Notes under the pieces: generated by a model | Databases searched by the model: none | What the model was told of the DNA's origin: nothing | The model's input: only the letters and a program-made list of their open reading frames with translations | Shown: positions 9,787 to 19,233 of the stretch, one piece after another | Numbering within the stretch: position 1 is the first letter of the stretch | Layout of the letters: the number at the start of each line of letters is the position of its first letter | Made by a program: the position numbers and the translations under genes | Assembly: GCA_024742735.1 (NCBI GenBank) | Contig: JANSXV010000005.1 | Coordinates: 62,001-126,000 of the forward strand | Direction: 5' to 3' | DNA from: Alphaproteobacteria bacterium | GTDB taxonomy: Bacteria > Pseudomonadota > Alphaproteobacteria > Caulobacterales > Maricaulaceae | DNA: 64,000 bases

Positions 9787-11078
9787 GCGTACTCAGACTC
9801 CAGATGATCAAGATGGTCCGCCAGCGCCGGCAGATCCGGGTCGCAAGGTTGCGCCCGCGCAGGCCGGTCAAGCACGGCGGCGAGCGCAGGCGGAGGGCAG
9901 ATTCTCTCGCCCGTCATCGGCTCGACGACGTCAGCGAACTTGTAAGGGTGCGCGGTCGCCGCGACCAGCCAGGGCCGCTCGCGCACGACGCGCTCCGGCT
10001 GGCGCGCCAGCGCTTCAGCCGCGCAGGCCGAGTGCGGACACCAGACATAGCCGAAGCGCTCGTGATCAGCCTTGATCCGGGTCCTGATCGCCGCGTCGTC
10101 GACGCGCTCCACGATCATGCCGGACAGGTCGAAAGCGCCTGACTCAAGCCGCTCGAAATTGCTGGGCGCCCCGACATCCATGGCGTTGGCCAGCGTCGCG
10201 ATGGAGGCGCGAGGCTCATACCGCCCTGAACGCGCCCAGTCAGACAGCGTGGCGTTGGCGTTGGTCGCAAGGATCACCGGCCCGATCGGGGCGCCGCAGG
10301 CGCGCGCCATGAGCGCCGCGACGCCGTGGCCCAGATTGCCGGTGGGCATGGAAAAGCCCGGCGCGGCGTCGCCGTCAGCCGCCGCGCGTCGGGCGGCGAA
10401 GGCGATATAGGCCGCCTGGGGCAGAAGCCGGGCGATATTTATGGAGTTTGCGCTGGTCAGGCGGTGCCGCGCGACCAGCCCTGCATCGCTGAACGCCGCC
10501 TTCACCAGGCGCTGGCAGGCGTCGAAATCCGCGGCGAGCTTCAGGGTCGTGACCGGCGCATCCCAGCACGAGAGCTGGTGGGCCTGAAACGGGGAGACCT
10601 TGCCGTCGGGATATAGGATCACGGCGCGCACGCCGGACCGTCCCTCCGCCGCGCAGCCCGCCGCCCCTCCGGTGTCGCCGGAGGTCGCGGCCAGCACGGT
10701 GAAGGGATGAGCCGGATCGCCCAGCCGGTCCAGGCAGGCCATCAGAAAGCGCGCGCCGAAATCCTTGAAGGCGCCGGTGGGGCCGTGAAACAGCTCCAGC
10801 GCACTCACGCCTTCGCCAGGCTCCACCACAGGGATGGAAATGTCGAAGGCTTCAGCGCAGATCGCCGGCAAATCGGCCTCCAGCGCATCGCCCTGGAAGA
10901 AGGGCGCTAGGAACGCCGCCGCAAAGCCTGGCAGATCATCGTCAGCGGCGGCGGTCTCGAAGGCGTCGGCCGGGAACGCGTCCGGCATGAACAGCCCGCC
11001 ATCGCCGGCCTGACCGACGCGGATCGCTGCGCTGATGGAGACTGGCGAAGCCTGGCCCCTTGTGGAGTGAAACTTCAC
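9783..11078 (-). CDS. thrC: Threonine synthase
   Basis: 431 residues. It converts O-phosphohomoserine to threonine using PLP. The PLP lysine is Lys105 in [16 protein letters not shown], and the phosphate-binding glycine loop is [10 protein letters not shown]. The N-terminus (MKFHSTRG...GGLFMP) is of the E. coli ThrC type. It overlaps thrB by 4 bases upstream and ilvD by 4 bases downstream, so expression is translationally coupled. Confidence 0.96.
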   Translation of the reverse strand: MKFHSTRGQASPVSISAAIRVGQAGDGGLFMPDAFPADAFETAAADDDLPGFAAAFLAPFFQGDALEADLPAICAEAFDISIPVVEPGEGVSALELFHGPTGAFKDFGARFLMACLDRLGDPAHPFTVLAATSGDTGGAAGCAAEGRSGVRAVILYPDGKVSPFQAHQLSCWDAPVTTLKLAADFDACQRLVKAAFSDAGLVARHRLTSANSINIARLLPQAAYIAFAARRAAADGDAAPGFSMPTGNLGHGVAALMARACGAPIGPVILATNANATLSDWARSGRYEPRASIATLANAMDVGAPSNFERLESGAFDLSGMIVERVDDAAIRTRIKADHERFGYVWCPHSACAAEALARQPERVVRERPWLVAATAHPYKFADVVEPMTGERICPPPALAAVLDRPARAQPCDPDLPALADHLDHLESEYA

Positions 11079-12037
11079 CGCACCGCCTCCGGCGCCGGCT
11101 CCAGGCGCACGCCTTCACTGGTCAGGGGCGCGCGGTAGGCGCGGGCCCCGCGTCCGGCCGCGACGAACGCCTCGGCCATGGCTTGCTGAACCTGATCCGC
11201 GTCAGCGTCTTCGGCCCAGGCAAACACCGAGGGCCCGGACCCGGAGAAGGAACAGCCCAGCGCCCCGGCCTTGAGGGCTGCGGCCTTCACCGCGCCCAGC
11301 TCCGGCAGCAAAAAGGCGCGTTGAGGCTCGACCAGAACATCCTCCAGCCCTGCCCGGATCAGGGCCCGGTCACCCGTGGCGCAGCCCAGCGTGAAGGCGC
11401 TGATACGGCGGGCATGCTCCACGGCGGTCTGCAAGGGGACGTGCTCAGACAGCACGCCGCGCGCGGCGGCCGTCTCGGTCTTCGCATCGGGATGGAACAG
11501 GACAGCCGTGAGTCCGGACGGCGCCGGAACCGGCGCGATCAGCGCGGGCTCCAGCCGCGCCGCGATCACCAGCCCGCCCAGCAGCGCGGCCATGACATTG
11601 TCCCACGGCGGCGGATCGGCGGACACGGTTTCACCCGCCAGCGCGAAAGGCAAAAGGTCGGCGATCGGGTATGGGCTTTCCAGCAGCGCGTTGACCGCCG
11701 CCGCGGCGGCGACAGCGGACGCGGCCGAGCCGCCCATGCCGGCGCTGACGGGGATCTGCTTGTCGATGTCCAGCGTGACGCCGAACTCCGTCCCCGCGGC
11801 CTTCAGCAGCGCATCGGCGGCGGCGAGCGCGGTGTTGGCGTTCACATCCGACGGCAGGCTGTCCACGATCCCCGTCACCGCGCCCAGCCGCACGCCGGGC
11901 TCGGTTTCGCGATGGGCCGTGACCGTGTCGCGCGCTGCGTCGAAGGCCTGGCCGAGGACGTCAAAGCCCACGCCCACATTGCCGATGCTAGCCGGCGCGC
12001 TGGCTCGTGCGGCCTGATTCACGGCGAACTCCCTCAT
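11075..12037 (-). CDS. thrB: Homoserine kinase, GHMP type
   Basis: 320 residues. It phosphorylates homoserine with ATP. The GHMP fold shows as PASIGNVGVGFDVLG near the N-terminus, the ATP loop PVSAGMGGSAASAV (about 96-109) and the late glycine motif SFSGSGPSVFAW. This is the E. coli/plant-type kinase. The unrelated aminoglycoside-phosphotransferase-like ThrB seen in many Alphaproteobacteria is not what this gene encodes. It lies 6 bases after thrA and overlaps thrC by 4 bases. Confidence 0.95.
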   Translation of the reverse strand: MREFAVNQAARASAPASIGNVGVGFDVLGQAFDAARDTVTAHRETEPGVRLGAVTGIVDSLPSDVNANTALAAADALLKAAGTEFGVTLDIDKQIPVSAGMGGSAASAVAAAAAVNALLESPYPIADLLPFALAGETVSADPPPWDNVMAALLGGLVIAARLEPALIAPVPAPSGLTAVLFHPDAKTETAAARGVLSEHVPLQTAVEHARRISAFTLGCATGDRALIRAGLEDVLVEPQRAFLLPELGAVKAAALKAGALGCSFSGSGPSVFAWAEDADADQVQQAMAEAFVAAGRGARAYRAPLTSEGVRLEPAPEAVR

Positions 12038-12043
12038 GGCGCG

Positions 12044-13837
12044 TCAGGCCCGCTGCAGACGGGGACGGGCAGGCTCGGCGGATGTGTGGACCGGCGAAGC
12101 GCTGACTGAGCCGCCATCACAAGCCGATGCGCGCTGAATGTCCATCATGTCCGCAAACACCGCCGCCGCCGTCGGCCAGCGCCCGGCGCCCTTGCCGTAG
12201 ACGGCGTGAACCCGGCCGTGAGAGTCGGTCACCAGGGCGCGGTTCTGTTCGTTGCGCGCGCCTGCAAACGGGTGGGAGAGCGCCACCGGCTCGATCGCGA
12301 CCTCGGCGTCCACAGCCCCGCCCGGCACGCGCCAGGCTCGGGCGATCTGCTTGTAAACCTTACCCTCTTCAGCGGCCGCCGCGCACATGTCCGGCGTGAT
12401 CTCGGACAGGGACCGCTTGGCGATGCGTTCGGGCGGCAGGGCGACGCCGAAGGCCTCGCGGATCAGGATGGACAGCTTGTCGGCGGCGTCATGGCCGTCC
12501 ACATCCGCGCTGGGATCGGCTTCGGCGAAGCCCAGACGCTGGGCTTCAGCGAGCGCATCCTCGAACGCTTCGCCCTCGCCCAGCCTAGACAGGATGAAGT
12601 TCGCCGTCCCGTTCATGACGCCTTCCACCGCCGAGACCCCGACGGGCTGAAGGCGGCGGACCGTTTCGATCATGGGCGCCCCGCCCCCGACCGCTGCGGA
12701 GTACTCAAACCGCGCGCCGCCGCGCCTGGCGGCGTCGTGGAGCTTGTCGAAATGCTTGGCGACCGCGGCCTTGTTGGCCGTGACCACGTGAACGCCGGCT
12801 TCCAGCGCATCGGCCATCAGCGCGGCGGGGTCATCGGCGCCGCCCATCATCTCCACCAGCAGGTCAGGTCCGCCGGCGAGCGCTTCAGCGCCCTGGCTGG
12901 TGAAACTGGCGCGGCGGTCACCCGCACGCATTTCCGGATGCCGGACCAGAACCGGGTTCAGGGCGAACAGATCCCGGCGCTGGCGCACATGGTCAAGCAC
13001 GCCGGAGCCCACCGAACCGCACCCAAGCAGGGCGACGCGCTGACGGCGGCGGCCTCGCGCCGCGCCGATAACCGCCGGCCCTGGAAGCACGCGGGTGGCT
13101 TCCGCTGCGCCCATGGCGGCGACTTCCAGGATGACGCCTTCGGCTTCGGCGGCCCGGATCGCCTTGTCCTGGATCAAGCCGTTGCTGGCTTTCAGAGCGG
13201 CCGCGTAATCGAGCCGGTCATAGCGCCCGGCGTTCGGATTCTTCGCCGGATCATCGGTGTAGACCCCGTCCACGTCCTTGATCAGGCGCACGCGCTGGGC
13301 CCCGGACTTCGCCGCGAACACGACGGCCGTCAGATCCGTGCCGCCCCGGCCGAGCACCGCGGCCCCGGCCTCGGCATGGCTGGCGGTGAAGCCGGGCACG
13401 ATGACTGCGTCGGCCTGCTCGACCTTTTCCGCCAGGCGATTGACGTCCAGCCCGCACAGATCGGCATCCAGGGGATCGCCTTCGGCATAGAGGCCGATCT
13501 CGTGGGGATCGACCACGGCGGCGCGCACGCCGATGCGCTCCAGCGCCAGTCCCATCAGCGCGGCCGAGCGGAACTCGCCCAGACGGACAAGGCGGGCGCG
13601 GGCCTCAGGGGAACAGCCCGCACCCACCTTTTCAGCCTCGTCATAGAGGCCGTCGGTCTCGCCATGGAGCGCGCTTACAATCACGATGGTCTTCTCGCCT
13701 GACCGGATGTGCCGGTAGGTCTCCGCGGCCGCCTCGGCATAGGCGGACAGGTTGGTGAGAACCGAGCCGCCGAATTTCAGAACACAAAGCCGGGCGGCCT
13801 TGCGAAGAGGTTCGAGTGAATCGCCATCGGGTTTCAT
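12044..13837 (-). CDS. thrA: Fused aspartate kinase-homoserine dehydrogenase without ACT domains
   Basis: 597 residues from ATG 13837 (AGGA eight bases upstream). The aspartate kinase half (about 17-257) has KFGGS (21-25), GEFRSA and GRGGTDLTA (163-171). The homoserine dehydrogenase half (about 266-560) has the NAD(P) loop LLGCGSVGSGV, NGTANFILS and the catalytic region DGHDAADKLSIL. E. coli ThrA is about 820 residues and carries ACT regulatory domains between the halves. Here the kinase core runs straight into the dehydrogenase with only a short linker, so the usual allosteric module is absent. It is the first structural gene after the thr attenuator. Confidence 0.93.
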   Translation of the reverse strand: MKPDGDSLEPLRKAARLCVLKFGGSVLTNLSAYAEAAAETYRHIRSGEKTIVIVSALHGETDGLYDEAEKVGAGCSPEARARLVRLGEFRSAALMGLALERIGVRAAVVDPHEIGLYAEGDPLDADLCGLDVNRLAEKVEQADAVIVPGFTASHAEAGAAVLGRGGTDLTAVVFAAKSGAQRVRLIKDVDGVYTDDPAKNPNAGRYDRLDYAAALKASNGLIQDKAIRAAEAEGVILEVAAMGAAEATRVLPGPAVIGAARGRRRQRVALLGCGSVGSGVLDHVRQRRDLFALNPVLVRHPEMRAGDRRASFTSQGAEALAGGPDLLVEMMGGADDPAALMADALEAGVHVVTANKAAVAKHFDKLHDAARRGGARFEYSAAVGGGAPMIETVRRLQPVGVSAVEGVMNGTANFILSRLGEGEAFEDALAEAQRLGFAEADPSADVDGHDAADKLSILIREAFGVALPPERIAKRSLSEITPDMCAAAAEEGKVYKQIARAWRVPGGAVDAEVAIEPVALSHPFAGARNEQNRALVTDSHGRVHAVYGKGAGRWPTAAAVFADMMDIQRASACDGGSVSASPVHTSAEPARPRLQRA

Positions 13838-13880
13838 CGTGGGTGTCCTTTGACCGTGTGAAGTGCTGATTTCGCGCAAG

Positions 13881-13912
13881 AAAAAACCCGCTTCCGGAGG
13901 CCGGGAGCGGGT
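13881..13912 (-). terminator. Intrinsic terminator of the thr attenuator
   Basis: On the minus strand ACCCGCT-CCGG pairs with CCGG-AGCGGGT (13886-13912; one mismatch, 3-base loop), followed directly by a run of six T. It sits about 31 bases after the leader stop codon and 44 bases before thrA, as expected for a leader-peptide attenuator. Confidence 0.9.
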
Positions 13913-13942
13913 CGGTTCGGGTTGCTTGTTCGAGGTGTTTCC

Positions 13943-14077
13943 TCAGCCCGTACCAGTCCGCCCCCTTGAGCGAAGGATGGTGGTAATGGTGACGGTGGTG
14001 AGCATGAGGGCGCGCGCAGTCACGCCGGCCGGAGCCGCCGTCTGCACCATCGCGATCGAGGCCGGGGCGACGCCCAT
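13943..14077 (-). CDS. thrL: thr operon leader peptide
   Basis: A 44-codon reading frame from ATG 14077 (GGGAG about 8 bases upstream) to TGA at 13943. Its late part reads MLTTVTITTIL, with five Thr, two Ile and one Val in a ten-codon run. This resembles the Thr/Ile run in the E. coli thr leader. A shorter 20-residue version from ATG 14005 is possible but lacks a clear ribosome site. Stalling on Thr or Ile codons when charged tRNA is scarce should stop the downstream terminator from forming and let thrABC-ilvD be read. This is inferred from the layout. Confidence 0.85.
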   Translation of the reverse strand: MGVAPASIAMVQTAAPAGVTARALMLTTVTITTILRSRGRTGTG

Positions 14078-14237
14078 GACCAACTCCCTCAACAGGCCGA
14101 ACGACGCCCGCACCGTTGCGAGCGACGATTGAACCGTGGCTGCGATATCCACACCCCGTCAATGGCCCTTGTGTTGCGCATTTGCACCATTTCCGCGCTG
14201 CGGCTGCGAAAAAACAGTCTCAGGCTTTTGAAATTAT

Positions 14238-14256
14238 GCAGGAAAAATTTTTCTGC
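14238..14256. promoter_or_regulatory. AT-rich near-palindrome between the two attenuated operons
   Basis: GCAGGAAAAATTTTTCTGC is palindromic apart from one extra G. It sits in the centre of the AT-rich island (about 14200-14275) between divergent leaders. The divergent promoters are expected around here. The symmetric CAG...CTG ends around an A/T core recall Lrp-type sites, which would suit Leu/Ile/Val genes, but this is a guess. No clear -35/-10 pair was found. Confidence 0.4.
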
Positions 14257-14389
14257 GTTGTCCGTACATTTTCCGGGTTTACGCGGAGCCGCTTTCGACC
14301 GTACCGTTTTCCACAGCTCGCGGACGACCAGACCGGTCGCCCGCGTTGAAGTTCGCCCCGCCCTTGAGCGGATAGACAGGACGACCGTC

Positions 14390-14521
14390 ATGCGTGACGC
14401 GAAGGCCATTGCGAAGACTGAAACGCGCGACACCCGCATGGGTATCGCGCTGTCCGCGCTCGTCCTTCTTACCGTCGTCGTCCTTATTCCCTCCATAGCT
14501 GGAGCGGCGGCCCCTGTCTGA
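14390..14521 (+). CDS. ilvL: ilv/leu operon leader peptide
   Basis: A 43-residue frame from ATG 14390 (AGGACG about 7 bases upstream) to TGA at 14521. The run ALSALVLLTVVVLIPSI holds five Leu, four Val and two Ile, the end products of the operon. An intrinsic terminator begins 31 bases after the stop, and ilvC begins 50 bases after that. Codon stalling would therefore sense all three branched-chain aminoacyl-tRNAs. Confidence 0.88.
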   Translation: MRDAKAIAKTETRDTRMGIALSALVLLTVVVLIPSIAGAAAPV

Positions 14522-14552
14522 CGGATAAGAAAATCCTCCAAGACGCCAAGGC

Positions 14553-14582
14553 CCCCCGCTCCAGACCGGAGCGGGGGTTTTT
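14553..14582 (+). terminator. Intrinsic terminator of the ilv attenuator
   Basis: CCCCCGCTCC (14553-14562) pairs perfectly with GGAGCGGGGG (14568-14577) over a 5-base loop, followed by five T. It lies between the Leu/Val/Ile leader peptide and ilvC. Confidence 0.93.
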
Positions 14583-14632
14583 CTTTGCGCGTCGCTGGAG
14601 GGTCCTCACCAGAACCCACGGAGACCTGAACG

Positions 14633-15667
14633 ATGCCCACCACCATCTACACCGACGACGACGCCTCGCCTGAGGCCATCAAGCCCGGCCCCATCGCCAT
14701 CATCGGCTACGGCAGCCAGGGCCGCGCCCATGCGCGGAACCTGCGCGATTCCGGCCATGACGTGATCGTCGGCGCCCGGCCGGGCGGCAAGGCGGAGCGC
14801 CAGGCGCAGACCGACGGCTTCAAGACCTTCACGCCGGCGGAGGCCGCGAAACAGGCGAGCTTCATCGCCCTTCTGACCCCGGACATGACCCACAAGGCGG
14901 TCTATGAGGCCGATATCGAGCCCAACATGGCGCCCGGCGAGACGCTGATGGTCGCCCATGGCTTCTCGATCCATTACGGCCAGATCCGTCCGCGCGCCGA
15001 TATCGACGTCATCCTGGTGGCGCCCAAAGGCCCCGGCGATCTGGTCCGGCGCGAATACGAGATCGGCCGCGGCGTGCCCAGCCTGTTCGCCATCCACCAG
15101 GATGCCTCCGGCCATGCCAAGGACCGCGCGCTGGCTTATTGCGCCGGCAATGGCGGAACCACGGGCGGGGCGATCGAGACCACGTTCGCGGAAGAAACCG
15201 AAACCGACCTGTTCGGCGAGCAGGCCGTGCTGTGCGGCGGTGCGACGGAGCTGGTCACCGCCGGCTACGAAACCCTGGTGCAGGCCGGCTATCAGCCTGA
15301 AATCGCTTACTTTGAATGCCTGCACGAGCTGAAGCTGATCGTGGACCTGCTCTATGAAGGCGGCATCTCGCGCATGCACGACTTCATCTCGGAAACCGCC
15401 AAGTACGGCGATCTGGTTTCCGGTCCGCGCGTCATCAACGAGGAGACCCGGGCGCGCATGCGCGAGGTGCTGACCGACATCCAGTCGGGCAAGTTCGCGC
15501 GCGACTGGATCATCGAGAACCAGGCCGGAAAGCCCCAGTACGACGCCCTGCTGCGCGCCGACTGCGAGCAGGAGATCGAGAAGACCGGCGCGCGCCTGCG
15601 CGAACGGATGGCCTGGCTGCAGCCCGGCGCGAACGCCGGCGGCTCCAAACCCGAGGCGGCGGAATAA
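14633..15667 (+). CDS. ilvC: Ketol-acid reductoisomerase, class I
   Basis: 344 residues, the class I length. It isomerises and reduces acetolactate or acetohydroxybutyrate with NADPH and Mg2+. The dinucleotide site is [17 protein letters not shown], and the Mg ligand region is [14 protein letters not shown] with [17 protein letters not shown] 14633 has GGAG upstream. It is the first structural gene of the attenuated ilv-leu operon, and ilvB follows after 2 bases. Confidence 0.97.
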   Translation: MPTTIYTDDDASPEAIKPGPIAIIGYGSQGRAHARNLRDSGHDVIVGARPGGKAERQAQTDGFKTFTPAEAAKQASFIALLTPDMTHKAVYEADIEPNMAPGETLMVAHGFSIHYGQIRPRADIDVILVAPKGPGDLVRREYEIGRGVPSLFAIHQDASGHAKDRALAYCAGNGGTTGGAIETTFAEETETDLFGEQAVLCGGATELVTAGYETLVQAGYQPEIAYFECLHELKLIVDLLYEGGISRMHDFISETAKYGDLVSGPRVINEETRARMREVLTDIQSGKFARDWIIENQAGKPQYDALLRADCEQEIEKTGARLRERMAWLQPGANAGGSKPEAAE

Positions 15668-15669
15668 TC

Positions 15670-17373
15670 ATGGCAGCCCTGGCCGCCCCTATCGCCCAAG
15701 CCCGGACCGCGCCCTTCACCGGCGCGCACGCCGTCGTGCGCGCGTTGGAGGCGCAAGGGGTCGAATATGTCTTCGGTTATCCCGGCGGCGCGATCATGCC
15801 GGTGTATGACGCGCTGACCGGGTCCAGTCTGAAACATGTGCTGGTCCGCCATGAGCAGGGCGCGGCCCTGGCTGCGGACGGCTATGCGCGGGTCAGCGGC
15901 AAGCCGGGCGTGTGCATCGCCACGTCCGGTCCCGGAGCGACCAATCTGGTCACCGGGATCGCCAACGCCTTCCTGGATTCAGTCCCGATGATCGCGATCA
16001 CCGGCCAGACGCCGACGCCGCTCATGGGCACCGACGCGTTCCAGGAAATCGATACGTTCGGCATCACCCTGCCGATCGTGAAGCACTCCTTCGTGGTGCG
16101 TGATCCCGCCGACATCCCGTCAGTCTTCGCCGAGGCTTTCGCTTTGGCGACGGCGGGGCGTCCGGGACCGGTTCTGATCGATCTGCCAAAGGACGTCACC
16201 CAGGCGTCCCTGGCTGTCCCCCCCGGCATCGATCAGACCGGCCCGGCGCCTCGCCGGAAATTCGAGCAGCCCGGCGCCGGCGCGATCGCGAACGCCATCG
16301 CCCTGATCGAGCAGGCGAAAAAGCCCCTGCTCTATGTCGGCGGCGGCGTGGGCATCGCGGCCGCGGAACAGGCCCTGCGCGCCTTCCATGCGCGCACCGG
16401 CATTCCAGCGGTGGCGACGCTCAAAGGACTTGGCGCAATCCCGACCGGATCGGAAAACTATCTGGACATGCTGGGCATGCATGGAGGCCAGGCGGCGAAT
16501 CTGGCGGTGCAGGAAAGCGATCTGCTGATCGCCTGCGGCGCGCGCTTCGACGACCGCGCGACCGGCAAGCTGGACACGTTCGCCCCCAACGCGCGGATCA
16601 TCCATTTCGACGCCGACCCGTCGGAAATCTCCAAGCTGCGCGATGCGGATGTGAGTTTGATCGGGGAGATGACCGCCATTCTGGACGCGCTGCGCCCGGC
16701 CCGGCTGGACATTCAGGACTGGCGCGATCACTGCGCGGCCATGAAGACCCGCTACGCCCCGCGCTATGACGCGCCGGGATCAGGCGTCTTCGCACCAGCC
16801 CTGCTGAAAGCGCTGTCAGAACAGGCCGGCGATGACTTTATCGCCACCTGCGATGTGGGTCAGCACCAGATGTGGGTGGCCCAGCACTGCCGCTTCTCCC
16901 GGCCCCAGGCGCACCTGACCAGCGGCGGTCTTGGAACCATGGGCTACGGCATCCCCGCCGGGATCGGCGCCTTGTTCGCCGAGCCGGACGCCACGGTCGT
17001 CACCATCACCGGCGACGGCTCCATCATGATGAACATCCAGGAGCTGGCGACCATCAAGCGCTACCGCCTGCCCCTGAAGATCGTGCTGCTGGACAACGCC
17101 CAGCTGGGCATGGTGCGCCAGTGGCAGGAGCTGTTCTTCGAGGAGAACTTCTCCGAGATCGATCTCTACGACAATCCCGACTTCGCCGAGCTGGCGCGCG
17201 CCTTCGGCATCGAGGCGTTCACCGTGGACCGCCGCAGCGAGGTCCCGGACGCCATCGACCGCCTGTTGTCCGCGCGCGGCCCGATCCTGGCCCATGTGCG
17301 CATTGATCCGCGTGAAAACGTGTGGCCGCTCGTCCCGCCGGGCGCAGCCAATTCCCAAATGATGGAGGCCTGA
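15670..17373 (+). CDS. ilvB: Acetolactate synthase large subunit
   Basis: 567 residues. It condenses pyruvate with pyruvate or 2-oxobutyrate using thiamine diphosphate and FAD. The N-terminal block [15 protein letters not shown] and catalytic Glu ([15 protein letters not shown]) are present. The ThDP motif starts [15 protein letters not shown] and ends in LLDN. The small subunit gene starts 1 base after the stop. Confidence 0.97.
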   Translation: MAALAAPIAQARTAPFTGAHAVVRALEAQGVEYVFGYPGGAIMPVYDALTGSSLKHVLVRHEQGAALAADGYARVSGKPGVCIATSGPGATNLVTGIANAFLDSVPMIAITGQTPTPLMGTDAFQEIDTFGITLPIVKHSFVVRDPADIPSVFAEAFALATAGRPGPVLIDLPKDVTQASLAVPPGIDQTGPAPRRKFEQPGAGAIANAIALIEQAKKPLLYVGGGVGIAAAEQALRAFHARTGIPAVATLKGLGAIPTGSENYLDMLGMHGGQAANLAVQESDLLIACGARFDDRATGKLDTFAPNARIIHFDADPSEISKLRDADVSLIGEMTAILDALRPARLDIQDWRDHCAAMKTRYAPRYDAPGSGVFAPALLKALSEQAGDDFIATCDVGQHQMWVAQHCRFSRPQAHLTSGGLGTMGYGIPAGIGALFAEPDATVVTITGDGSIMMNIQELATIKRYRLPLKIVLLDNAQLGMVRQWQELFFEENFSEIDLYDNPDFAELARAFGIEAFTVDRRSEVPDAIDRLLSARGPILAHVRIDPRENVWPLVPPGAANSQMMEA

Positions 17374-17374
17374 C

Positions 17375-17638
17375 ATGACCGCAGACATTGTCATCGACTT
17401 CACCCGGAGCGAGGGCGCGGTCCTTCGCCTCATCGGCCAGGTCGAGCGCCGCGGCTTCGAAGTCACCTCCATGACCATGGCCGAGCATGGCGCCGGACCG
17501 GCCCGCCTGACCCTGGGCGTGGCGCCGCGCGACGCCTCGCGCAGCTTCGACACGCTGAGCCGCCATGTGGCCAAGATCCATGGCGTGACGTCCGTGCGCG
17601 CCGCGGAACGAGCCCCCTTCATGGAGCGCGCGTCATGA
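17375..17638 (+). CDS. ilvN: Acetolactate synthase small regulatory subunit, short IlvM-like
   Basis: 87 residues forming one ACT-type domain (SEGAVLRLIGQVERRGFEVTSMTM, then a strand-helix-strand with FDTLSRHVAKIHGVTSVR). It is much shorter than the usual 160-residue IlvN/IlvH and comparable to E. coli IlvM (about 87). It would pair with IlvB and set feedback by valine or other end products. It overlaps leuA by 4 bases. The symbol ilvM would be equally defensible. Confidence 0.85.
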   Translation: MTADIVIDFTRSEGAVLRLIGQVERRGFEVTSMTMAEHGAGPARLTLGVAPRDASRSFDTLSRHVAKIHGVTSVRAAERAPFMERAS

Positions 17639-19209
17639 TCGACACGATCCGGATTTTCGACACCACGCTGCGCGACGGCGAGCAGGCGCCCGGCTTCTCG
17701 ATGACCGAGGCCGGAAAGCTGAAGATGGCCCGCGCCCTGGCCGCCCTGAATGTCGACATCATCGAGGCCGGGTTCGCAGCGGCGAGCCCAGGCGATCACG
17801 CCGCCATAAAGCGAATCGCCGAGGAGATCGACGGCCCGGCGATCTGCTCCCTGGCCCGCACGGTCAAAGGCGATATCGATGCCGCGGCCAGCGCGCTTAA
17901 GCCGGCGAAAAAGAAGCGCATCCATGTGTTTCTGGGGACCAGCCCGCTGCATCGCGAGCACAAGCTGAACATGACCCCGGCCGAGATCCTGGCCCGGATC
18001 CGGGAGATGGTCGGCTATGCCCGCCAGTTCGCCGACGATGTGGAGTTCTCCGCCGAGGACGCGATCCGCACCGAGCCGGGCTTCCTGGTCGAAGCCCTGT
18101 CCACGGCCGCCGAGGCCGGCGCCATGACGCTGAATGTCCCTGACACGGTCGGATACTCCACGCCGGACGAGATCTTCCAGCTCTTCTCCATGCTGAGCAA
18201 GAAGGTCAGCCGCCCTGACGGGGTCATCTTCTCGGCCCATTGCCACGACGATCTGGGCATGGCGGTCGCCAATTCGCTGGCCGCCGTGCGCGGCGGGGCG
18301 CGTCAGATCGAGTGCGCCATGAACGGCATAGGCGAGCGCGCCGGAAACTGCGCCCTGGAGGACGCCGTCATGGCCCTGCGGACCCGCCGGGACGCGTTCG
18401 GCTTCTCCACCAATATCAAGACCGAGCAGATCATGGCGGCCAGCCGCACCCTGTCCCAGGTCACGAACACTCACCCGCCGCGCAACAAGGCGGTCGTGGG
18501 CGCCAACGCCTTCGCTCATGAAAGCGGGATCCACCAGCATGGTGTCCTGAAGAACCGGGAGACCTATGAGATCATGCGCCCTGAAGATATCGGGCTTCCC
18601 TCCAACCAGATCATTCTGGGCAAGCATTCGGGCAAGCATGCCCTGAAGGCCCGCGCCGCCGAGCTGGGCCATGAGCTGGACGGCGACGCGCTGAACGCGG
18701 CTTTCACCCGCTTCAAGCAGGTCGCCGACGAGGTCGGGATCGTGGATGCGGCGCGCCTGATGGCGATCCTGGCCGAGCAGGAGGCCGGCGAGCCGGACTG
18801 GAAGCTGTCGCGCCTGGATATTCGCTCGCCCGTCGCCGCCAACGCCGATCCGGTCGCGCGCATCGAGCTGGAGCACCGCACGCGCGGACGCATCAGTGAT
18901 CTGGCCTCCGCGCCGGGCGCGCTGGACGCGGCCTATACCGCCATCAGCCAGATCATGGACCTGCCCGCCCGGGTCGCCGACATCGACATGCAATATGTCG
19001 CCGCCGATCCTGAGGAGACCGGGGACGACGGTCAGGGCGCGGACGTGCTGGTGGATCTCAAAGCGGAGGTCGAGGGCGAGATTTTCGCCGGCCGGGCCCG
19101 CGCCCGTGACATCATACCGGCCTGCGTCGGCGCCTATGTGGACGCGCTCAACAACGCCCTGGCGATCCGGCGCGCCCGCACGAATGCGCGCGGCGGGGCC
19201 GCCGCCTGA
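17635..19209 (+). CDS. leuA: 2-Isopropylmalate synthase
   Basis: 524 residues. It joins acetyl-CoA to 2-oxoisovalerate, the first step to leucine. The TIM-barrel start IFDTTLRDGEQAPGFSM and the metal motif SAHCHDDLGMA are visible. The second conserved block is NAFAHESGIHQHG. A full C-terminal LeuA allosteric domain (about 390-515) is present, so leucine feedback is expected. It overlaps the acetolactate synthase small subunit gene by 4 bases. Confidence 0.97.
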   Translation: MIDTIRIFDTTLRDGEQAPGFSMTEAGKLKMARALAALNVDIIEAGFAAASPGDHAAIKRIAEEIDGPAICSLARTVKGDIDAAASALKPAKKKRIHVFLGTSPLHREHKLNMTPAEILARIREMVGYARQFADDVEFSAEDAIRTEPGFLVEALSTAAEAGAMTLNVPDTVGYSTPDEIFQLFSMLSKKVSRPDGVIFSAHCHDDLGMAVANSLAAVRGGARQIECAMNGIGERAGNCALEDAVMALRTRRDAFGFSTNIKTEQIMAASRTLSQVTNTHPPRNKAVVGANAFAHESGIHQHGVLKNRETYEIMRPEDIGLPSNQIILGKHSGKHALKARAAELGHELDGDALNAAFTRFKQVADEVGIVDAARLMAILAEQEAGEPDWKLSRLDIRSPVAANADPVARIELEHRTRGRISDLASAPGALDAAYTAISQIMDLPARVADIDMQYVAADPEETGDDGQGADVLVDLKAEVEGEIFAGRARARDIIPACVGAYVDALNNALAIRRARTNARGGAAA

Positions 19210-19233
19210 TCAGACACGAAAGACCTTACGACC

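Noticed and set aside
13641-14162. Minus-strand frame with a His-rich run (HAHHRHHYHH) that looks like a his leader
   Set aside because: The same bases read MLTTVTITTIL in the frame that has a ribosome site and stops just before the terminator, and the genes downstream are thr, not his.
16816-18993. 725-residue minus-strand frame
   Set aside because: It is antisense to ilvB, the small subunit gene and leuA, with a composition typical of GC-rich shadow frames and no domain.
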